From contig JAUWHU010000180.1 in NCBI GenBank assembly GCA_030605705.1, positions 1-5,954 of the forward strand: a stretch of 5,954 bases of DNA, read 5' to 3'. This DNA comes from Thermoflexia bacterium (GTDB lineage: Bacteria; Chloroflexota; Anaerolineae; B4-G1; SLSP01). Of the stretch, positions 1 to 4,081 are shown piece after piece. Each line of letters starts with the position of its first letter. The first letter of the stretch is position 1. The notes beneath the pieces are model-generated. The model worked only from the letters and a program-made list of their open reading frames with translations, made no database searches and had not been told where the DNA came from. The position numbers and the translations under genes are program-made.

Positions 1-256
1 CTCGCCTTCTCGCTTCCTCGCCTTCTCGCTTCCTCGCCTTCTCGCTTTCTCGCCTTCTCGCTTTCTCGCCTTCTCGCTTTCTCGCCTTCTCGCTTCCTCG
101 CCTTCTCGCTTCCTCGCCTTCTCGCCCTCTCGCCTTCTCGCTTCCTCGCCTTCTCGCCCTCTCGCCCTCTCGCCTTCTCGCCTTCTCGCTTCCTCGCCTT
201 CTCGCTTTCTCGTCCTCTCGCCTTTTCGCTTCCTCGCTTTCTCGCTCTCTCGTTTA
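1..256. repeat. Octanucleotide tandem array, CTCGYYYY x31 plus a final unit containing a stop codon
   Basis: Every 8 bases from position 1 to 248 begin CTCG (one exception, TTCG at 225) followed by four pyrimidines. There are 31 units with no insertion or deletion. Tail counts are CCTT 14, CTTC 7, CTTT 5, CCCT 3, TCCT 1 and CTCT 1. Units 1-14 alternate CCTT with CTTC or CTTT, giving a 16-bp higher-order period; the alternation breaks down toward the gene side. A 32nd unit, CTCGTTTA at 249-256, keeps the phase and contains the complement of the TAA stop of the leftward gene. The + strand of 1-248 has no A at all and G only in the fourth position, so no stop codon is possible in any of the six frames. 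The array is cut by the window edge and its true length is unknown. There are no unique spacers, so it is not CRISPR. Confidence 0.97.
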
Positions 257-2002
257 TTCCCCGACCAGCGCGTTCCAGTTCCCGTGGAGGCCGTCCTCGG
301 TCACGCCGTAGTAAACGCGGAGGGTGTTGCCGGTTCGCTGGACCAGATCATGGCGTACCAGCTTGCCGTGCTCGCGACGTTTCCACAGCCCCAAATCACC
401 TAACCAGCGGACTTGTGAGTGTACCACGGGATTGTTTTCGGATTCCTCAATGGCGTAGCGCCAGAGGCGGCGCGCCGAACGGCGGGTTACGTTTTTGACC
501 AGGTTGCCGTTACGCAGGTCGCGCATCGTGTAGTAACGGGTGCCCTGGCGGGTTTCCACGTTGGCGATTTCCACACCAGTGCGCGGAGGGGACGTGGTAC
601 TTTTGGGGTCTCTATCCCGTGTAATTGCATCGGGGGCTTTGGGGGAGGGGGGAGTCGGTGCGGGTGTGGGATGCGCCTTGCCGGTTTTCAGCCCGCGCTT
701 GACCAGCGCCACGATCTCGTCACGGACGGCTAAGGTGGTCTCGGCCTCGCTGCGGATGTAAATCTGGCTCTCGTCAACGGCGTAGGGTGGTTCGTTGCCC
801 CGAGGCACCGTGATCCGTATCACTTTGATACTCTGCGTTTCCTGGATGTCCGCCGTCATGGCTAAGGCTGGCGTGATCCCCGTCTCGATGGCCGTGCGGA
901 GCTGGTTGAGGACCCGGCTGGGGGCGTTTCCGATGCCGGTGGGAGGCTTGTGCGGATCTGCGGGGACCCCGATGTAGAGCGTGCCGCCATTGGTGTTGGC
1001 AAAGGCGCCCACGTCTGCCACGATGGCATCCAAGTAGCCGCCGCGTTTGCCGTACCGCTCGTGGAACTCCTGCACGATGTTGGGGCCTTCGTCCCGTGCG
1101 GTCTGGATGTAGTCGAAGGGATGGGCGGCTGTGGCGCGATAGGGCCGGGTGCGGGCAAAGTCGTCGCTCAAGAAGACCGCGCGGAGGCCCGTGAAGCTGC
1201 GCTCCGCCAGCAGAACTTCGGTGACTCGCTCGCCGATTCCCAGGTTCTTGGCGTTGTTCGGATCGCGCATCAAGCGATGGGAATCCGAGCCTTGAATGCA
1301 GCGCATCCGGCGGGGGTACTCCGGCTTTGAGCCGTCGAAGAAGCGGGTGGTGGTTTTCCGCCCCCTTTTCTCCAGATCGGTTACTTCCAGCGCGTGCAGG
1401 TGTTCATCCTGGGTGAAAGCGATACGGGTCTGGCCGCCGAAGCTCAACCCCTGGAGGGCGACGCCGTGGCTGGAGTTGGCGTGAGCGGCGATCACCAGTC
1501 CGCCGGCTTCGTCAATGATGCGGTAAGCGTTAAGGACGTCGGTGGTCGCGCCCATATCCGTTGCGCCCTCATCCAATTTCTCACGGGGCAGGTTGAGCTG
1601 TAACAGCAGAAACTCCAGGTCCCGCATGGGAGTATCCGCTGGGAAGATGCCGAGGATGTGGAAACCGAAGGTCGCGGTGAATTCAAAACCTGTGAGGAGC
1701 AGTATCTTTTGGAGCAGGCGACGGTACTCCTTAAGCCGTTGCTCCTCCTCGTGATTCAACCGACCCAGGCGTTCCAGAAGCTCCAGGCCATCTATTTCCT
1801 CTATCATAATCTGATAGCCTTTCACCGTGTTGTGGTCGGTGAAAGCGATGATGTCCAATCCTTTGCGTTCTGCCTCTTGGAGCAAGTCCAGATAAGTTAC
1901 ACCCGCCTGTTTGTAGTCCGACGAGGCAGGCGTGTGAATATGTAAATCCATTTTGTACCAATTTTGTTTTGCGGGCGTGGTACGACGTTTACGGCGTGTC
2001 AT
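254..2002 (-). CDS. PHP-domain phosphoesterase fused to an AlbA_2 (Schlafen-type) domain, 582 aa
   Basis: Residues 18-285 form a PHP domain. The motif DLHIHT gives H21 and H23, followed by SSD (D29), FTDHN (D56, H57), GFEFT (E107), FHILG (H115), AAHAN (H174) and GSDSH (D240, H242). These match the metal ligands of PHP phosphoesterases, so an active di- or trinuclear metal site is likely. Residues about 300-436 resemble AlbA_2 (Schlafen AlbA_2), with the core AFANTNGGTLYIGV at 333-346. Residues 443-475 are a proline/threonine-rich linker. Residues about 476-582 are a basic, tryptophan-containing domain (YYTMRDLRNG, RRLWRYAIEE) that I do not recognise; it could bind nucleic acid. The N-terminus is very basic (TRRKRR). 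The ATG at 2000-2002 is preferred because it has an upstream AAGGA; Met18 has none. The substrate is unknown. PHP domains act on phosphoesters including nucleic acid ends, so a nuclease or processing role is inference. No signal peptide or membrane segment is seen. Confidence 0.9.
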   Translation of the reverse strand: MTRRKRRTTPAKQNWYKMDLHIHTPASSDYKQAGVTYLDLLQEAERKGLDIIAFTDHNTVKGYQIMIEEIDGLELLERLGRLNHEEEQRLKEYRRLLQKILLLTGFEFTATFGFHILGIFPADTPMRDLEFLLLQLNLPREKLDEGATDMGATTDVLNAYRIIDEAGGLVIAAHANSSHGVALQGLSFGGQTRIAFTQDEHLHALEVTDLEKRGRKTTTRFFDGSKPEYPRRMRCIQGSDSHRLMRDPNNAKNLGIGERVTEVLLAERSFTGLRAVFLSDDFARTRPYRATAAHPFDYIQTARDEGPNIVQEFHERYGKRGGYLDAIVADVGAFANTNGGTLYIGVPADPHKPPTGIGNAPSRVLNQLRTAIETGITPALAMTADIQETQSIKVIRITVPRGNEPPYAVDESQIYIRSEAETTLAVRDEIVALVKRGLKTGKAHPTPAPTPPSPKAPDAITRDRDPKSTTSPPRTGVEIANVETRQGTRYYTMRDLRNGNLVKNVTRRSARRLWRYAIEESENNPVVHSQVRWLGDLGLWKRREHGKLVRHDLVQRTGNTLRVYYGVTEDGLHGNWNALVGE

Positions 2003-2012
2003 TATATGTAAA

Positions 2013-2017
2013 TCCTT
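2013..2017 (-). promoter_or_regulatory. Ribosome binding site of the PHP-AlbA_2 gene
   Basis: On the minus strand AAGGA lies 10 bases before the ATG at 2000-2002. It supports this start over the internal Met18 codon, which has no purine-rich motif before it. The spacing is slightly long. Confidence 0.55.
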
Positions 2018-2070
2018 GTGATAGATTAGCTGGAAAGATATTTGAGTCTACTGAAAAAAACAAAGGCTGC

Positions 2071-2095
2071 AACGCAGAGGCGCAGAGACGCAAAG
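2071..2095 (-). repeat. Dispersed CTCTGCG-type repeat, inverted copy
   Basis: AACGCAGAG followed by GCGCAGAGACGC is a reverse-orientation relative of the copies at 2171-2195 and 5765-5789. Together with 2171-2195 it forms an imperfect inverted pair between the receiver gene and the PHP gene. Only the AACGCAGAG end pairs exactly; the rest is shuffled CGCAGAG modules. Confidence 0.7.
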
Positions 2096-2170
2096 AAAAT
2101 TAAATAGTAGCTCAAGACTTGTTTAATCAAAAGTCTCGATTTTCAAAAATATTGAAGCACATTCAAAAAT

Positions 2171-2195
2171 CTCTGCGCCTTGGCGTCTCTGCGTT
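2171..2195 (+). repeat. Dispersed CTCTGCG-type repeat, direct copy
   Basis: The segment begins CTCTGCGCCTTGG and ends GTCTCTGCGTT. It matches 5765-5789 at 24 of 25 positions (C/T at the eighth base), although the two lie about 3.6 kb apart. Both copies are in non-coding DNA. This marks a dispersed intergenic repeat family. Confidence 0.85.
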
Positions 2196-2221
2196 AAAAT
2201 TAGCCCCTTTTTTCCGGGAAG

Positions 2222-2581
2222 TCATTTGTTTTCCATGGCAGCGTGTAATCGCTGCAGTAGTTCTGAGGGCCGAAAGGGCTTCATGATGAAATCGTCCGCG
2301 CCCATCCGGCGACATTGTTCTTCGACATCCATGCCGGAGGTCATGAGCACCGGAATGCGTTGGAGTTCAGGGTCGTTTTTGAGGGTTTGTAGGGCCTCAA
2401 GTGCGCTTCCACCGACCAGGTGTACGTCCATCAAGATGATGTCCGGGCGTTCGCGTTGCACGGCCGGCACGATCTCTTCTAGCCGGGTCACGGCGGTAGA
2501 TTCATCCCCTTCCAGCTCCAAAAGTGTGGTCAGGAGTCCTATCATAATTTTGTCATCGTCGGCAAGTAATATTTTGCCCAT
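2222..2581 (-). CDS. Single-domain response regulator (CheY-like receiver), 119 aa
   Basis: The protein is one receiver domain and nothing else. The acidic pocket is ADDD (D8-D10), the phosphoacceptor is D52 in LMDVHL, the switch residue is T81 in MTSGM, and the conserved lysine is K101 in MKPF. All catalytic positions are present, so it should accept phosphate from a histidine kinase. No kinase or output domain is encoded here, so it presumably works by protein-protein contact or in a phosphorelay. The frame stays open upstream to a TTG at 2630-2632. I choose the ATG at 2579-2581 because GAGGA lies just before it, the receiver fold starts at this Met (MGKILLADDD), and the extra 17 codons overlap good promoter hexamers. 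The same-strand PHP gene lies 219 bp downstream, across repeats, so co-transcription is uncertain. Confidence 0.93.
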   Translation of the reverse strand: MGKILLADDDKIMIGLLTTLLELEGDESTAVTRLEEIVPAVQRERPDIILMDVHLVGGSALEALQTLKNDPELQRIPVLMTSGMDVEEQCRRMGADDFIMKPFRPSELLQRLHAAMENK

Positions 2582-2585
2582 ATAT

Positions 2586-2590
2586 TCCTC
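2586..2590 (-). promoter_or_regulatory. Ribosome binding site of the receiver gene
   Basis: On the minus strand GAGGA (AGAGGA with the preceding base) stands 4 bases before the ATG at 2579-2581. The spacing is short but usable. It decides the start in favour of the 119-residue protein rather than the TTG 17 codons upstream. Confidence 0.65.
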
Positions 2591-2602
2591 TAAAAGTTGT
2601 AA

Positions 2603-2632
2603 ATTATGGCTACATTGTACCACAATTGTCAA
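2603..2632 (-). promoter_or_regulatory. Candidate sigma-70-type promoter for the receiver gene
   Basis: The minus strand reads TTGACA (2627-2632), an 18-bp spacer, then CATAAT (2603-2608). An alternative -10, TACAAT at 2614-2619, is preceded by TGG like an extended -10 element but lacks a good -35. The first choice leaves a leader of only about 15 bases; the second leaves about 26. The 11-mer GGTACAATGTA at 2611-2621 recurs in the promoter region of the divergent DegV gene. Confidence 0.5.
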
Positions 2633-2687
2633 ATTAGGATAATGAATATCTGATTTAGACGCAATACGGTTCAGATAAGCAACGACC

Positions 2688-2702
2688 AGACCTCCGAGGT
2701 CT
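2688..2702. repeat. Short palindrome AGACCTC-C-GAGGTCT
   Basis: Seven-base arms pair perfectly around a single central C. The loop is too tight for a full RNA hairpin, so a six-pair stem with a CCG loop is more realistic. The site is only three bases outside the larger palindromic element at 2706-2862. It could be a protein-binding site or part of an intergenic repeat; the sequence does not decide. Confidence 0.6.
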
Positions 2703-2705
2703 TAG

Positions 2706-2862
2706 CTAATTTGGCACTGTGGTAAAAGTGACATATCTGTTCCCAAAAGCTCTAAGCCCCCGTCCCCGGGGGCGAGTTGACGAGAAAACTGGCCCAGGGG
2801 ACGCCCCCGAGACGGGGGCTGGGAGCAGTGTAAGTGTGACTTTTGCCCCAATGCCTAATTTG
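2706..2862. repeat. 157-bp nested palindromic element with outer and inner inverted repeats
   Basis: The outer arms 2706-2733 and 2835-2862 are inverted repeats of 28 bp with 6 mismatches; their best blocks are GGCACTGTGGTAAAAGTGAC and its partner. Nested inside are GC-rich arms, AGCCCCCGTC followed by CGGGGGCG (2755-2774), which pair with 2802-2820 over 18 bp with only a small bulge. The central loop is 2775-2801. The GC-rich core stands out from the AT-rich flanks. No T-run follows either side and no gene reads into it, so a transcription terminator is unlikely. No open reading frame of note lies inside. It may be a small non-autonomous mobile element or a structured RNA/DNA site. Confidence 0.75.
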
Positions 2863-2876
2863 ACATTTGTGGGCTG

Positions 2877-2940
2877 AAACGTCAAACGTCAGGAAATGCT
2901 CGAGAGAGAGTCCCTTGACGTTTGACGTATGACGTTTGAT
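2877..2940. repeat. TGACGTTTGA inverted and direct repeat cluster
   Basis: ACGTCAAACGTCA at 2879-2891 is the exact reverse complement of TGACGTTTGACGT at 2916-2928, giving a 13-bp perfect stem with a 24-base loop. A further direct copy, TGACGTTTGA, follows at 2930-2939. The block ends in a short T-rich stretch that looks terminator-like on the + strand, but no + strand gene lies upstream. It sits just before the candidate DegV promoter, so an operator role is possible; an intergenic repeat is equally likely. Confidence 0.75.
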
Positions 2941-2951
2941 TTTTGTATTTG

Positions 2952-2979
2952 TTGTTCTTATGGTTATTTGGGGTACAAT
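2952..2979 (+). promoter_or_regulatory. Candidate promoter for the DegV gene
   Basis: TACAAT at 2974-2979 matches the -10 consensus at five of six bases. A weak -35, TTGTTC at 2952-2957, stands 16 bp upstream and matches only in TTG. The predicted leader is about 50 bases. The surrounding 11-mer GGTACAATGTA (2972-2982) also occurs in the receiver promoter region on the other strand. Confidence 0.4.
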
Positions 2980-3023
2980 GTAAAGATTGTGATGGAGTAG
3001 CTGATTTTAACAGGAAAGGAATC

Positions 3024-3032
3024 AAGGAGAGG
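3024..3032 (+). promoter_or_regulatory. Strong ribosome binding site of the DegV gene
   Basis: AAGGAGAGG is a near-ideal Shine-Dalgarno sequence. Its AAGGAG core ends 7 bases before the ATG at 3037, which fixes the start of the gene. Confidence 0.8.
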
Positions 3033-3036
3033 AAAG

Positions 3037-3888
3037 ATGGAAAAGATAGTGGTTGTCAGTGATAGCACAGCTAATTTGCCGCCGGAATTATTGCAGGAAC
3101 TCGAGATTCCTGTCATCCCGTTGCATATTTATTGGGGTGAGGAAACATACCTGGATGGCGTGACGTTATCACAGGAGACCTTCTACCGTTGGCTACAGGA
3201 GCGCGAGGATTTTCCGAAGACCTCGCAGCCTTCGATAGGGGAATTCATGAATTTTTTCCGTGAGGTGGCGGAATGTTATCAGACGAATACGATTGTCGGC
3301 GTTTTTATCTCCTCAGATTTAAGTGGGACGATGGCCTCGGCTTTGCAGGCTCAAGCGGAGCTCTCTGATCTGCGGATCGAGTTGGTGGACTCGCGGTCGG
3401 TTTCTGTGGGGTTGGGCCTCCAGGTACTGGCAGGGGTGCGGGCGGCCCGCAGCGGGGCCGCGTTGGATGAGGTGTTGGCAGTGACTCGCGAGGCGCGCGC
3501 CAAGGTGCAGCTCTTGTTCACGGTGGACTCGCTGGAGTATCTGTATCGTGGGGGCCGGATCGGCGGGGCCTCGCGCTTCTTCGGTTCAGCTTTGAAGCTC
3601 AAGCCACTCCTGACCGTGGAGGGAGGAAAAGTGGAGGCCCTGGAGAAGGTGCGCGGCCGGCGTAAGGTGGTGCAGCGAATGTTGCAGGTCGCCGAGGAGC
3701 GTCTGGCGGGTCGTCGCCCGGCCGAGATGGCTGTGATGGATATTGCGGCTGCCGAGGAAGCCGAGGAGCTGCTCGCGGTGGTGAAGGAGCGTTTCCGGCC
3801 ACGGCGTTTGTTCCACGCTCTGGTTGCACCCGCCATCGGCACTCACGGCGGGCCGGGCACTTTGGGTATCGGCTGGTATCCAGAGTGA
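3037..3888 (+). CDS. DegV family fatty-acid-binding protein (FakB-like), 283 aa
   Basis: The full-length protein has the family's two-domain layout and usual length of about 280 residues. Visible landmarks are the N-terminal SDSTANL (S8-L14), TSQPS at 62-66, the SSDLSGT loop at 92-98, VDSRSVSVGLG at 118-126, the RGGRIGG segment at 171-177, and the C-terminal HGGPGTLGIGW (H270-W280). The TSQPS and SSDLSGT loops and the C-terminal His-Gly-x-Pro-Gly motif contribute to binding the fatty-acid carboxylate in characterised DegV/FakB proteins. In Firmicutes such proteins present exogenous fatty acids to the kinase FakA for acyl-phosphate formation. No FakA gene is visible here, so the partner is unknown. 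It is cytoplasmic, with no signal peptide. It has its own promoter candidate and a strong ribosome site. The next gene is 193 bp downstream, across repeats. Confidence 0.95.
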   Translation: MEKIVVVSDSTANLPPELLQELEIPVIPLHIYWGEETYLDGVTLSQETFYRWLQEREDFPKTSQPSIGEFMNFFREVAECYQTNTIVGVFISSDLSGTMASALQAQAELSDLRIELVDSRSVSVGLGLQVLAGVRAARSGAALDEVLAVTREARAKVQLLFTVDSLEYLYRGGRIGGASRFFGSALKLKPLLTVEGGKVEALEKVRGRRKVVQRMLQVAEERLAGRRPAEMAVMDIAAAEEAEELLAVVKERFRPRRLFHALVAPAIGTHGGPGTLGIGWYPE

Positions 3889-3902
3889 CGGCAAGAATAG
3901 AG

Positions 3903-3930
3903 AATCAGGAATCAGGAGTTAGGAATTAGG
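3903..3930 (+). repeat. Heptanucleotide tandem repeat, four units
   Basis: Four consecutive 7-mers, AATCAGG, AATCAGG, AGTTAGG and AATTAGG, start 15 bases after the DegV stop. Two similar units, GGTTAGG and AATTGGG, occur at 4057-4070 on the far side of the hairpin repeat, directly before the phosphorylase start. The pieces look like one degenerate array interrupted by the hairpin element. Confidence 0.75.
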
Positions 3931-3960
3931 CGCTTAACAATCAAATCCTGGTACAAAAAA

Positions 3961-4027
3961 CAAGAATTTTACCACAGAGAACACAGAGAGAAACAAGAAA
4001 ACTCTGTGCCCTCCGTGCCTCTGTGGT
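3961..4027. repeat. ACCACAGAG hairpin repeat between the DegV and phosphorylase genes
   Basis: ACCACAGAG (3971-3979) pairs exactly with CTCTGTGGT (4019-4027), and the inner ACAGAG (3983-3988) pairs with CTCTGT (4002-4007). The left part, 3961-3988, matches 5537-5564 at 25 of 28 positions in the same orientation. The inner AAACAAGAAAACTCTGTG (3991-4008) recurs exactly as its reverse complement at 5558-5575. There is no T-run after the stem. It is a dispersed intergenic repeat; it could also fold in the DegV-phosphorylase transcript. Confidence 0.85.
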
Positions 4028-4067
4028 GAATTTCCTTTTTGGTTCTGGCTTGGACAGGTTAGGAATT

Positions 4068-4073
4068 GGGAGG
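4068..4073 (+). promoter_or_regulatory. Ribosome binding site of the phosphorylase gene
   Basis: GGGAGG ends 8 bases before the ATG at 4082, an ideal distance. The second ATG (codon 3, 4088) would be 14 bases away, so the first is preferred. The motif is part of the last heptanucleotide repeat unit, so the repeat appears to supply the ribosome site. Confidence 0.7.
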
Positions 4074-4081
4074 CTGAATCT

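Larger units (their letters stand above)
2582..3036. other. Divergent intergenic region without a gene (455 bp)
   Basis: The leftward receiver gene and the rightward DegV gene are both transcribed away from here. I see no credible small gene. The stretch holds a candidate promoter at each edge, a 15-bp palindrome (2688-2702), a nested 157-bp palindromic element (2706-2862) and a TGACGTTTGA repeat cluster (2877-2940). Parts of 2655-2687 and 2863-2876 show nothing recognisable. Confidence 0.8.

Noticed and set aside
1..256. CRISPR array
   Set aside because: Units are 8 bp and contiguous, with no unique spacers and no cas genes nearby.
419..1945. Rightward frames opposite the PHP gene
   Set aside because: They overlap one another and the well-supported leftward PHP-AlbA_2 frame, show no family motifs and have no convincing ribosome sites.
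2582..2632. N-terminal extension of the receiver protein from a TTG start
   Set aside because: The 17 extra codons precede the canonical start of a receiver fold, overlap TTGACA and TACAAT promoter hexamers, and have no ribosome site; the ATG at 2579-2581 has GAGGA before it.
2755..2820. Rho-independent terminator
   Set aside because: The stem is strong and GC-rich but has no T-run on either strand, and no gene is transcribed into it from either side.
2916..2947. Terminator from the TGACGTTTGA stem followed by a T-rich stretch
   Set aside because: No + strand gene lies upstream that would need it; on the minus strand the T-run is on the wrong side.
3351..3894. Long leftward frames opposite the DegV gene
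   Set aside because: They are antisense shadows of a high-GC gene; their proteins are low-complexity (R/S/A-rich) with no recognisable domain, while the + strand frame is clearly DegV.
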